Shown: in pieces, positions 28,887 to 37,855 of the stretch | How positions within the stretch are numbered: position 1 is the first letter of the stretch | Layout: every line of letters begins with the position of its first letter | Source: Verrucomicrobiia bacterium | Lineage (GTDB): Bacteria; Verrucomicrobiota; Verrucomicrobiia; Limisphaerales; DASXHY01 | Direction: 5' to 3' | NCBI GenBank assembly: GCA_035629175.1 | Contig: DASPIL010000062.1 | Location: 1-64,000 of the forward strand | Length of the DNA: 64,000 bases | The notes under the pieces: model-generated | Told to the model about the DNA's origin: nothing | The model's database searches: none | The model's input: only the letters and a program-made list of their open reading frames with translations | Translations under genes and position numbers: made by a program

Positions 28887-29420
28887 TTTCGTGCGCGCCA
28901 AGCAACGGGTAAACGCTATTCCCCAGAAACATGAATCCGGCGCAGCTACTGAACACGATGTTCGGGCGTCAAATCACATCGGAACATGACACCACCGCTT
29001 GAGATCATTTCAACGGAAGGAGCAAGCCGGTCGCCTTCCCTAATGGTCTAGCGTGAGGCGCGCCAGGCCGCCCTGGTCGGCAGGCACTCGCGGTAACCAA
29101 CGAGAAAATCCTCAGTGCTCGCCGCCGGAACACAGACGGACACAGGCGAGACTGGCTGCATTGATCGGCGACGATCCGGGATAATTCGCATGGACGCACC
29201 ATTGTGAATTTGAGATTCGGTGGCGGGCTCAGAAAGGAACTGATGATAACCATTCCACGCTCCGGTGATGCGGGCTGCGAAATCGTTTTGGCTTCTTCTA
29301 TACGGACGCCTCCGGGCACTCCTGTCCGCCCGCATCGTTCGGCGATCAATTCCGTTCTGCTGTGTGAACGCTGCGTTCCACGGCCGCACCTTCGCCGTTG
29401 CGCAGGCTGGGGCATCGCAC
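28887..29420. other. Intergenic region upstream of the CRISPR-Cas operon
   Basis: About 530 bp between the divergent propeller kinase gene and the Myb-like gene. It must carry the promoters of both, but no clear -35/-10 pair, no CRP-like palindrome and no direct repeats of CRISPR type are visible. Open frames here are short and not protein-like. A tracrRNA could be hidden here and cannot be recognised without the array repeat. Confidence 0.45.
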
Positions 29421-29927
29421 ATGGAACATGTGGTGACGTTCAAGCGCCGTTCGCTGGCAATACCCCCGTTTGATCCCCGCCGGAAAGAACCATGGACCGC
29501 AGCCGAACTCAAATTAGTTGGAACGATGCCCGACGAGGAGGTGGCCCGCAGAACGGGGCGTTCGGTTGGTGCGGTCGGCCGCCGCCGTGGTCAGAGCCAG
29601 CCGCAGGAACCGGGATCGAAGATTGAACCCTGGACCTCCGAGGAAGACAAACTTCTGGGCACGGTCACCGACAGGGAAGCGGCACGGTTGCTGGATCGGA
29701 GTGTGGCGGCGGTCTCGCATCGCCGCGCCCGGTTGGGAATTCCCGCGCGGCATCCAAAGGCAACGCGCCGCTGGACGCGGGATGAGGAGAAATTGCTAGG
29801 TACTCAGCCTGATCCTGAAATTGCGCGCCGATTGAACCGCACAACGAAAAGTGTCCTTCACCGCCGCACCCGTCTGAAAATTCCACCATGGCGGCCAGCC
29901 TGGAATCTCAAACTCCCAACCAAATAA
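29421..29927 (+). CDS. Three-repeat Myb/SANT-like DNA-binding protein
   Basis: A 168-residue protein whose body is three copies of a Myb/SANT-like helix-turn-helix unit of about 45 residues: EPWTAAELKLVGTMPDEEVA..., EPWTSEEDKLLGTVTDREAA... and RRWTRDEEKLLGTQPDPEIA.... Each is followed by an R-rich recognition helix (AVGRRR, AVSHRRARLGIP, VLHRRTRLKIP). The leading Trp, the acidic ED and the LLGT motif recur in each unit. It should bind DNA. It ends 15 bp before cas12b on the same strand, so it is probably in the same transcript; a local regulator of the cas operon is a plausible role. I do not know it as a standard V-B gene. Start ATG at 29421 is preferred; the frame is open from 29265. Confidence 0.78.
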   Translation: MEHVVTFKRRSLAIPPFDPRRKEPWTAAELKLVGTMPDEEVARRTGRSVGAVGRRRGQSQPQEPGSKIEPWTSEEDKLLGTVTDREAARLLDRSVAAVSHRRARLGIPARHPKATRRWTRDEEKLLGTQPDPEIARRLNRTTKSVLHRRTRLKIPPWRPAWNLKLPTK

Positions 29928-29942
29928 TCGTGAACCTGCACA

Positions 29943-32900
29943 ATGAACCGCATCTACCAAGGAAAAGTCAGCCAAGCAGAACTCCTCGACGCGAAGGGGA
30001 ACGCCATCGAACCACAGCCGCAGGATTGGGATGGGGAATCCGCGCTCTGGGATCACCATGCGCTGTTTCAGGATGCGGTGAATCACAACACCCTTGCCTT
30101 GGCGGCAATGGCAGTGGGCGTGGCGGGCAATGGTGAGCGAGAGAGCGCAGTGCAAGCTTGGGCCAAGGAAGTGCGTGATTCGTGGATGACGGCACGGCGC
30201 AAGGCTGTCGTGTTTGACGGACCGCACCAGCGCGTTGCGCCGCTGCTTGGCCTCGATCCAGTGGCGAGCGACTTCGACGCTTGCGCGGCACGGATTCTCG
30301 CCGGGAGCAAGGCGACAAAAGAACAAATGGCGGCGGCACTGTTACAGTTACTTGAGGAGGCGAACGCGAGCGACTTGAGCCAGCTTGCGAACGATCGCCT
30401 CGGTTGGTTTTGCAGCCCGAAAGGAAAGAACGACAAGACTTCAAAATCCATCGTTGCGGTGCAGGAGACGAAAATGATTGCGGCCATCAAGGCAGTGCAT
30501 GGTGCCAGCGACACTGAACTCGAAACTGTCGCGTCATCTTTTGAACCCGGCTACTTCGTGACGCAGTTTCCAAAGGAGAGGATGACTGGGGTCGAATCCC
30601 GTGCGGAAGCGGAGCGGCAATTCGACATGGCGGCCAAGAAGCACACCGCTCTCATGGGGCTTCGCGAGAGGTTCTGTGTTCGACTCGCCGAGATAGCCGA
30701 CGGCCTTTCCCTTGCTCGTCTCGGGCGCAGGTCAAAGGGCGCATATCCGTTGGCGGTGGTGTTCAAGCTGTTCCCGATTGCACCTGTAGCTGCGGTTTTT
30801 CGCGAAGCAACAGCAACGATGGCAAAGAGGCGGCCTTCGGCAGCAGGTGCCGACAGGATTGCCGAGGCGCGGGTGGACGACACTCCCGTGTTTGAATACT
30901 TCACCAACCGAGTTCTCAATCGGGACGTGAACAACGACAATGCTGCCGTGTGGGGTGAGTTCGATCACGCTGCGTTTGTTGAGGCCATCAAATCTCCTCA
31001 CCGCTATTTTCAAGACACACAAAAGCGTGAGAAGGCGGCGGACGAGTTGCGGACAAAGCTGGTTGCAATGGAAGGCGAGGGCGGAAAGCTTGATGACGAG
31101 AACGACGAAGATGAGAGGGAGGGGCGGGCGATAGGTTTCGCAGGTGATTCGAGGATCACACTTATCACGAAGCTCGTTTTCAGCACGCATTACGTCGGTG
31201 AGGAGGGCGACCATCACTCGGAGGTTGCGCTGCGTCCGTTCATTCGCGATGTGCTCACGCAGGCCGGTATCAAGGTCGAGCCAAACCGCCCCGAATACAC
31301 CATCCAGGAGCGCACGCTGCGCGGCTGGGGCGAAGTGCGAAAGAAATGGCGCACACTTGCTGCGAAAGGTCCGGTGACGGAGCAGCAACTCCTCGCCGCG
31401 CAGGCGGAGGAACAGGGTAAACACCGCGATGACTACGGCAGTGCCTCACTCTACACAGCGTTGGCAAAACCGGAGTTCCATCCAGTCTGGATGGAACCAG
31501 GCGCGGACAAACCGAAGTGGCACGCCGACGATCCGCTGCGGGCTTGGTGCGCCTACCGGGAACTTCGTTTCGAACTGGCCGACAAGACGCGGCCAATCCG
31601 CTTCACGCCCGCGCATCCGGTCGAGTCGCCGCGTTATTTCATCATTCCGAAAGCTGGACGCTTCGGCACCGAGCATCTACCCGGCAGGCTCGCGCTCACT
31701 TGCGGCATCGTGTGGAGAACGGAGCACGGCTTGGAGCCGTGCGCGGTGCGGCTGACGTATTCCGCCCCGCGTCTTTGTCGCGATGAGTTGCGTTCGGACG
31801 GTGATGCAAACCTAGCCGCTGTGAATTGGCTCCAGCCGATGATGAAGGCGCTCGGCATCCCGAATTCCGACATGCAGGATTTTTCCAATTGCCGCGTGAC
31901 GCTTCAGCCGTCCGGGCCGAAGAACATCCAACTCACATTCCCGGTCGAGATGGAGGTAGGGAAACTCCAGGCTGCGCTGAAACACAAAGAGCGATGGAGC
32001 TACCAAGCATCGGGAAAGGCCGGGCAGATGAACTTCGCCCAGTTCAACTACTCCGCTGAAGAGCCGCGCTATGAAGTCTCGTTACGCTGGCCGAGTGATA
32101 TTCAGCATTCCAAAGATGCCGGCCAACCGAGGAAGCGAGAACCCGAGCCGTGGCACCAAAAGTTCGACTCCTTCACTTGTCTCGCCACCGACCTCGGCCA
32201 GCGCGATGCTGGAGCGTTTGCATTGCTAGACGTGAAGGCGAATTCCGACTTCAACGGGAAGCCGTTTCGGTTCATTGGCGAAACGCCAGGCAAGCAGTGG
32301 CGGGCTCGTCTTGCAGCGAGCGGGATTTTCCGTCTACCAGGCGAAGACCGCAAGGAGTGGCGCGCGCCTACGCGTGCGGAAGAGCAGCGCGGCGAAAGCG
32401 GTTTTGCATTCCGGCCCGAGTTGTGGGGTGAGCGCGGGCGGGCAGCAACTCCCCACGAGACAGAGGATTGTGCGCGGCTGCTCGCAGCATTTGCCTGTGC
32501 CGAGGTGGACTTGATGCCGGATGACTGGCGCACTTCGCTTTCCTTCCCCGAGCGGAACGACAAGTTGCTTCGTGCCGCCGGCCGCGCGCAGTCGCGTGCG
32601 GCGCGGCTGCATCGCTGGTGCTGGTTCCTCACCGACGAAAAGCTCAAGGGCAGAGTCGAGGGCATGCTGAAGGAAATCGCGGAACTCGAAGACGAGTGCT
32701 TGCTGCCGGATACAACAAAGAAGCTCGCCACGGCCGAAAAGACAAAGGAACTGGTGGTCGCGCTGTCTGGCGAATTGCGCAGTTTGCGGGACAAACTGCC
32801 CGGCCTGCTTGTCCGTGTTGCCAATCGCTGCGCGCCATTGCGCGGACGCTCGTGGCACTGGGGCGCACATCCACGCAAACCCGACGATTGTTTTCTTCTC

Positions 32901-34244
32901 TCGCAGGAAGGCTCCGCGTGCCCGAACGCAAAGCAGCGCCGGCCCGATGCCACCGAGCGCGACGTGACGTGGATTCGGGGGCAGCGCGGCCTCTCTTTCG
33001 AGCGCATCGAGCAGATTGAATCGTTGCGCCAGCGTTTCCAGTCGTTGAATCAAGTGATGCGGCGTGACATCGGCAGCCCGCCAAAGAAGCGGCGTGATGA
33101 CGCCATTCCCGATCCGTGCCCCGACCTGCTCGACAAGCTCGACGCTTTGAAAGAGCAGCGCGTGAACCAGACCGCGCACATGATCCTCGCCGAGGCCCTC
33201 GGCGTGCGGCTTGCGTCGCCGCCAGCGGACAAGGCGCGCTTGCGTGCCGAGTGCGACCAGCACGGCGTCTATGTCCGCATACGTCCGCCGGTGGATTTCA
33301 TCGTCATCGAAGATCTATCGCGCTACCGGGCCAGCCAGGGTCGCGCGCCGCGTGAGAACTCACGGCTGATGAAGTGGTGTCACGGCCAGGTTCGCGGAAA
33401 GCTCAAGCAACTCTGCGAAGTCTTCGGACTGCCTGTCGTGGAAGCGCCCGCCGCTTGGAGTTCCCGTTTCTGCGCGCGGAGCGGGGTGCCGGGCTTTCGT
33501 GCCGTGGAGGTTCATCCCGCGATGAAAGATTCCGCGCCCTGGCGCTGGCATCTGGAACGGCTGGCGAAATACGAGCATGACGCGAAAGCAAATCCGCTCA
33601 AGCCGAAGGCGCTTCGAGAATGCCGTGCGGTGCATGAGCTTTTCCGACAGCTCGACGAACTCAACGCAAGCGTGGATCGCACTGCGCTACGTCCAAAATG
33701 GCGCACACTTCTTGCACCTGTCGCGGGCGGCCCTATTTTCGTTCCACTCTACGACCGTGCGCTTCTCGCCTCTGGCGAGACACTCCAACCTGCTGTTGTG
33801 CAGGCAGACATCAATGCCGCCATCAACCTCGCTCTGCGCGCCATCGCTGACCCGCGACTATGGAGCATCCACCCGCGACTTCGCACTGCCCGCACTGAGG
33901 CTGAGGCGAAAAGCGGTGTGAAAAAGGGCGCGCGGAACAAGGTTGCGGTGACGGAACCAGCACCGGATGGCACGTTGCTTTTCTTCACGCGCGAGAAGCG
34001 AAAGTTTGGCGAGAAGCAGCAGCGGCTCACCGTGCCCAGCCCATCGAAAGAACTGCGGGAAACCACCGGTTCACCAAACTTTTTCGCCTTCCTGGCAGAT
34101 CGCCGTCGAGAGGCAGGGGAGGCATTCCTGCCCGAAGGTGACGTGCGCCTTCTCAGCGGATCGAAACTTTGGGGCACCGTGAAGGCATTGCAGTGGTGGC
34201 GCTGCACGATGCTGAACAAGCGCCGCGGCAAACACCAGTTATGA
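29943..34244 (+). CDS. cas12b: Cas12b (C2c1) RNA-guided DNA endonuclease, type V-B effector
   Basis: A 1433-residue single-effector nuclease that should use a crRNA with tracrRNA to cut double-stranded DNA. The opening MNRIYQGKVSQAELL is the Cas12b WED start. The RuvC domain is split and complete: LATDLGQRDAGAFAL (Asp750), VIEDLSRYRASQGRAPREN (Glu1123) and VQADINAAINLALRAI (Asp1289). The Arg-rich bridge helix is near 872-895 (LLRAAGRAQSRAARLHRW). The Nuc-region segment AAWSSRFCARSGVPGFRAV carries the conserved Arg. As I recall, Opitutaceae Cas12b shares the same blocks (GQRG-ERIEQIE, LMKWCH, PWLQPMM) and is similarly long, so this is the long Verrucomicrobiota branch rather than the roughly 1100-residue Firmicutes type. 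The frame is intact. Its stop overlaps the next ATG by four bases (ATGA). Confidence 0.95.
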   Translation: MNRIYQGKVSQAELLDAKGNAIEPQPQDWDGESALWDHHALFQDAVNHNTLALAAMAVGVAGNGERESAVQAWAKEVRDSWMTARRKAVVFDGPHQRVAPLLGLDPVASDFDACAARILAGSKATKEQMAAALLQLLEEANASDLSQLANDRLGWFCSPKGKNDKTSKSIVAVQETKMIAAIKAVHGASDTELETVASSFEPGYFVTQFPKERMTGVESRAEAERQFDMAAKKHTALMGLRERFCVRLAEIADGLSLARLGRRSKGAYPLAVVFKLFPIAPVAAVFREATATMAKRRPSAAGADRIAEARVDDTPVFEYFTNRVLNRDVNNDNAAVWGEFDHAAFVEAIKSPHRYFQDTQKREKAADELRTKLVAMEGEGGKLDDENDEDEREGRAIGFAGDSRITLITKLVFSTHYVGEEGDHHSEVALRPFIRDVLTQAGIKVEPNRPEYTIQERTLRGWGEVRKKWRTLAAKGPVTEQQLLAAQAEEQGKHRDDYGSASLYTALAKPEFHPVWMEPGADKPKWHADDPLRAWCAYRELRFELADKTRPIRFTPAHPVESPRYFIIPKAGRFGTEHLPGRLALTCGIVWRTEHGLEPCAVRLTYSAPRLCRDELRSDGDANLAAVNWLQPMMKALGIPNSDMQDFSNCRVTLQPSGPKNIQLTFPVEMEVGKLQAALKHKERWSYQASGKAGQMNFAQFNYSAEEPRYEVSLRWPSDIQHSKDAGQPRKREPEPWHQKFDSFTCLATDLGQRDAGAFALLDVKANSDFNGKPFRFIGETPGKQWRARLAASGIFRLPGEDRKEWRAPTRAEEQRGESGFAFRPELWGERGRAATPHETEDCARLLAAFACAEVDLMPDDWRTSLSFPERNDKLLRAAGRAQSRAARLHRWCWFLTDEKLKGRVEGMLKEIAELEDECLLPDTTKKLATAEKTKELVVALSGELRSLRDKLPGLLVRVANRCAPLRGRSWHWGAHPRKPDDCFLLSQEGSACPNAKQRRPDATERDVTWIRGQRGLSFERIEQIESLRQRFQSLNQVMRRDIGSPPKKRRDDAIPDPCPDLLDKLDALKEQRVNQTAHMILAEALGVRLASPPADKARLRAECDQHGVYVRIRPPVDFIVIEDLSRYRASQGRAPRENSRLMKWCHGQVRGKLKQLCEVFGLPVVEAPAAWSSRFCARSGVPGFRAVEVHPAMKDSAPWRWHLERLAKYEHDAKANPLKPKALRECRAVHELFRQLDELNASVDRTALRPKWRTLLAPVAGGPIFVPLYDRALLASGETLQPAVVQADINAAINLALRAIADPRLWSIHPRLRTARTEAEAKSGVKKGARNKVAVTEPAPDGTLLFFTREKRKFGEKQQRLTVPSPSKELRETTGSPNFFAFLADRRREAGEAFLPEGDVRLLSGSKLWGTVKALQWWRCTMLNKRRGKHQL

Positions 34245-34331
34245 GCGACGCGCCCGTTCAAACCCAAGGCGGATTGGAACCGCAACCGTCGTTGCCGGTG
34301 CGGCGGCGCCACAAATTCATCTATTGCCCGC
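34241..34331 (+). pseudogene. Duplicated 5' fragment of cas4-cas1
   Basis: An ATG overlapping the cas12b stop starts about 30 residues (MSDAPVQTQGGLEPQPSLPV then HKFIYCP) that match the start of the real Cas4-Cas1 at 34777. The two 91-bp copies differ at about 10 positions, several synonymous. After CP the homology stops. The frame happens to stay open through the hicBA insert and ends at 34780, overlapping the real cas4-cas1 ATG by four bases, so translational coupling may survive. The first copy is probably what remains of the original gene start or of a second cas4. Confidence 0.82.
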
Positions 34332-34342
34332 AGGAGAAGCGC

Positions 34343-34471
34343 TCATCGAAAGTCGTCCACGTTCAATCCGCTTCCTTCGATGATGCTCTTGAGGGTGCCG
34401 ATCGGAATGGGTTTGTTGCCGTGCATCGCGACAATCACTTGCCATCCACAAACTGGAAAGCGTTCGCTCAC
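34343..34471 (-). pseudogene. hicA: Truncated HicA toxin (C-terminal half only)
   Basis: A 42-residue reading frame from a GTG that overlaps the hicB stop (GTGA). Its end, QVIVAMHGNKPIPIGTLKSI then EGSGLNVDDFR, is the C-terminal half of a HicA mRNA interferase (double-stranded-RBD-like fold). The N-terminal 40 or so residues, including the first helix and the G-S-H catalytic segment of the family, are missing. The toxin is thus probably inactive. Confidence 0.72.
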
Positions 34472-34671
34472 GTGAGCGCGACTTCCACCACTTTAGCGCC
34501 TGCGGGAATTGAATCAGGCGACGGTTCGAACCACAGTGCCAACGCTTCTTTCGCGTTGCGAATGGCCTCCTCCTCACTATCGCCAGCGGAGGCACAACCA
34601 GGTAGTTCTGGGAAGAACGCGGACCAGCGTTTCGTTTCCTGGTCGTGCTCCACGACCAATCGCAGTTTCAT
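34468..34671 (-). CDS. hicB: HicB-type antitoxin
   Basis: A 67-residue protein (MKLRLVVEHDQETKRWSAFF, PELPGCASAGDSEEEAIRNA, KEALALWFEP and end). This is the partial RNase H-like HicB fold: a beta-hairpin, then P-LPGC-S-G-S-EEA--N-KEA. No C-terminal DNA-binding domain is present, as in the short HicB class. It is antisense to the cas operon, between the two cas4 5' copies, and overlaps the truncated hicA start by four bases. The start at 34671 is the only one giving a HicB beginning. Confidence 0.85.
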   Translation of the reverse strand: MKLRLVVEHDQETKRWSAFFPELPGCASAGDSEEEAIRNAKEALALWFEPSPDSIPAGAKVVEVALT

Positions 34672-34776
34672 AGCGGGAAAGATAGGCGCGCACAGGACCG
34701 CGGACAAGGCAGCAGTCCCTTTGATTCTGAAACCATCGAAACCAGGACACCAGGCCCTGGCACACGCTGTCAGGCC

Positions 34777-36587
34777 ATGAGCGACGCTCCGGTTCAAACC
34801 CAAGGCGGACTGGAATCGCAGCCGCCGTTGCCGGTGCGTCGGCTTCACAACTTCATCTATTGCCCGCGCCTATTTTATTTCCAGTGGGTTGAAAACATTT
34901 TCCAGGAGGATGCGGACACCGTGGCGGGCAGCCATGTTCATCGCAACGTGGATGCGCCGTCCAGGCTGGACGATCCAAAGGAACTCGGTCTGCCGGAAGG
35001 CGCAAAGCTCCGCAGCCTGCGCCTGGAAAGTGAGTCGCTCGGGCTCATCGGCGTGGTGGACATTGTCGAAGGCGGGCTGGACGGCGCGGAGATCATTGAT
35101 TACAAACGCGGTTCAGCCCGGCGCGATTCCGAAGGCGAGCGCGTGGCCAAGGAACCGGACGCCATGCAGGTTGCCGCACACGCGCTGCTCTTGCGCGAAC
35201 ATGGCCTCAATGCGGTCAGTGGAGCAATCTATTACGCGGCGGACAAGCGCCGCGTGCCGGTGGAATTGACGGAGGAATTGTTTGCCAAGGTCAGGACTTC
35301 TATTGAGGATGCAAAGCGTATTGCCCGCAGCGGAACCTGCCCGCCGCCGTTGAAGAACGATGCGCGCTGTCTGTACTGCTCCGCGTATCCAATTTGTCTG
35401 CCCAACGAATCGCATTGGTGGGCGAAGGCGAAAAAAGCCGTCGCCACCGACAAGCAGCTTCATTTCGGCTTCTCCCCATTCGCTGCATCCAACGAAGACG
35501 CCGTACGGGATCGCATCCTGGAGGCTTTGGACTTTGCCGCCGAATCCGGCAAGGGCGCGCCGACATTGGAACCGCCGCGGCCTGGCGGTGACGACAGCGA
35601 AGTCCTGGTGGTGCAGACGCCCGGCGCGCAGATCGGACAGAGGGGCGAGCAGTTGATCGTGAGCGTCAAGGGCGAGGATATGCGCAAGATTCCAAGTCAG
35701 CAGGTCCGCGCGATCTTTTGCTATGGCGCCGTTCAGATCACCGCGCAGGCCGTTGAAACATGTCTCGATCTGGGGATTGATGTTTCCTACTTCTCCCCCG
35801 CTGGACGTTTTCTTGGGCTTCTGCGCGGGTTGCCGGCCAGCGGGGTGGATGCGCGGCGCGGCCAGTATCGGCTGTTTGAGTTGCCAGGCGTCCGCCTGCA
35901 GCTCGCGAAGGAATCGATTCGCGCCAAGATTCACAACCAGCGCGTCATGCTCATGCGCAATGGCGAGGTGCCGGATCGCGTGTTGAAGCTCATGGCAGGT
36001 TTCCGCGACGCCGCGGCGTCCGCCCGTGATTTGACGGAATGCTCGGCATCGAAGGCAGCGCCGCCGCACTCTACTTCGAGCAATTCGAATCGATGTTGAA
36101 ACAGCGCGACGACTGGAAATTCGACTGGCGCGGGCGGAATCGACGGCCGCCGCGCGACCCGGTAAACGCGCTGCTGTCTCTGGGATATTCCATGCTCGCG
36201 AAGGAACTGACGGGAGTCTGCCACACGGTGGGATTGGATCCGTTTCTTGGTTTCATGCACCAACCGCGTTACGGGCGTCCCGCGCTGGCGCTGGATCTGA
36301 TGGAGGAGTTTCGACCGCTCATTGCGGACAGTGTTGCCATCTCATTGATCAATCGCAGCGAACTCGGCCCGGAAGATTTTATTCGCAATGCCAATGGAAC
36401 ATTCCTCAACGACCGTGGAAGGAAAGCGTTTTGGGAAGCATGGTTTCGCAGACTGGATGCGGAGGTGAGTCATCCGGAGTTCAGCTACAAAATGGCCTAT
36501 CGCCGGATGCTGGAAGTGCAGGGCCGCCAGTTGTGGCGTTTCGTTCGCGGGGAAGCGACGGCATATCACGGTTTCACAACACGCTGA
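34777..36587 (+). CDS. cas4-cas1: Cas4-Cas1 fusion, frameshifted at about 36039
   Basis: A fused adaptation protein typical of type V-B (and I-G). The Cas4 part (residues 1-about 250) has its 4Fe-4S cysteines C29, C197, C200 and C206 and a RecB-type nuclease motif (GVVDIVEG, IIDYKRG). The Cas1 part starts near 275 (VLVVQTPGAQIGQRGEQLIV). The frame running from 34777 ends at 36099, while the continuation from 36039 encodes the Cas1 catalytic domain: LGIEGSAA (Glu), GFMHQPRYGRP (His) and LALDLMEEFRP (Asp). Inserting one base after GAA at 36037-36039 restores DLTELLGIEGS and a protein of about 603 residues, so a one-base deletion, or a sequencing error, is the simplest view. As written, no single product contains both Cas4 and the Cas1 catalytic residues. 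The start overlaps the previous frame's stop (ATGA). Confidence 0.9.
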
Positions 36588-36730
36588 CACGTTGCACGTG
36601 AACCGCCGATGGCAAATGGCAGATGGCAGATGGAGCAGCAAAAGGTGCCGATGAAGTCGCTGAATCCAACGATCTTGGACCCGTTGGCCATTTGTACTAT
36701 GCCATTGGTCATGGCGAACGAAGTGAGCGC

Positions 36731-37021
36731 ATGAGCCGAATCCGTTATCTGGTCAGCTACGACATCAGCAATCCTAAACGGCTGCGACGGGTGGCAAGGG
36801 TGTTGGAAGGGTTCGGAGTTCGGCTGCAATACTCGGTTTTTGAATGTCCTCTGGACGGGACGCGGCTGGCTATGCTTCAGGCGGCTCTGCAGCCGATCAT
36901 CAAGGAAGATGAAGACCAGGTGCTCTTCGTTTCGCTCGGGCCGAGTTCGGGGGATGCGAGTTTGATCATTGATGCCCTGGGCCTGCCCTATGTAGTGCGC
37001 TCGCGGGTGACAATTATTTAA
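36731..37021 (+). CDS. cas2: Cas2
   Basis: A 96-residue Cas2, the structural partner of Cas1 in spacer integration. It has the ferredoxin-like fold start RIRYLVSYDISNPKRLRRVA with the first-strand Asp (SYDIS), followed by LEGFGVRLQYSVFECPLDG. Upstream in-frame ATGs to 36623 add unrelated residues (MADGAAKGADEV), so ATG 36731 is chosen. The gap to cas1 is 143 bp and contains short ATGGCA-type tandem repeats, unlike the tight coupling expected in an intact adaptation module. Confidence 0.93.
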   Translation: MSRIRYLVSYDISNPKRLRRVARVLEGFGVRLQYSVFECPLDGTRLAMLQAALQPIIKEDEDQVLFVSLGPSSGDASLIIDALGLPYVVRSRVTII

Positions 37022-37855
37022 GCTGACCGGAGCTTTCGCCGCATTTTTGAAAGTCGAGATTGACGAACCGGGCCAAGCTTGCTGTTATTTCGCCGGGGAT
37101 TCCCCACCGACCATCAACCTTCCGCCATTGGGTTGACATGTTTTTTGAAATCGCGAACGACTGCGCCTGATTTTTGCGGCCACGCGGTTCGAGTGCGGCA
37201 GTGCTGGCGCTCGCCCGCACGGACGCTCGCATAGTAGATTTCCACACATTCGGAGGCGTTTATGCACAAGGACTGCTGAACCTCCATATGATTCCCGGCC
37301 AGAGCTGCCTTGCGCTCGCAAAAATGCAAGGCAGACGCTGGCCTTCAACAGGTTCCGTGGCGTGACTCGCAGTCTCCGCGCTTTCAGGAATCGTGAGGCG
37401 GTCTGGGGATTCTCGAAGCGGAGCGTCTTCGACTTCCACCGTCTTCCCCCATTAAAGAATCGTAACGCGTGGACCCCTGCGGGCATTTGGCAAGCAGCCA
37501 GGTAATAATCCGTTTTTTCCGGACATGCAGGCTTTAGCGAGTGCGGCGCACTGGGTGTCGGGGTCGTTGGTATGCTGGGGCAACCGAAAGATAACGTGTC
37601 CTTCCGGACATCAAAATCATTGCAATTTGCTGGCGGGCGCAGGAGGAAACCTTTGCCCTGTGCCGTTTGTCCTATTGGAGATCCGATGGCCTTGCTTTAG
37701 CGTCGGCGGCACCCGATGTGTCGCAGCCGCTTTTTGCCTTGCGTGAACCAGCCTGACGTTACGTTCAGCTGGAAGAAATCCAATCAGCTGTCGCCTTGCC
37801 GCCCCTGTAGCATCTACAACCCGACATCCAAAATCGTTCCCTTCCTAGCCCAACA
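37022..37855. other. Region after cas2 with no gene and no CRISPR array
   Basis: 834 bp where the array would normally sit in a V-B locus. Reading both strands I find no 25-40 bp direct repeat and no protein-like open frame. The first 120 bp (from GAGATTGACGAACCGGGCC to the T-rich stretch at 37140) could be a leader relic, but this is a guess. Near 37753 the sequence TGACGTTACGTTCA resembles the palindromic regulatory core but has a longer spacer. Confidence 0.55.

Noticed and set aside
34241-34780. Frame from the first cas4 ATG as a true separate protein
   Set aside because: Only the first 30 residues resemble Cas4; the rest is antisense to hicB and hicA. Kept as a remnant and as a separate coupling observation.
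37753-37766. TGACGTTACGTTCA before the first esterase as a palindrome copy
   Set aside because: Half-sites resemble the motif but the spacing and the outer bases differ.
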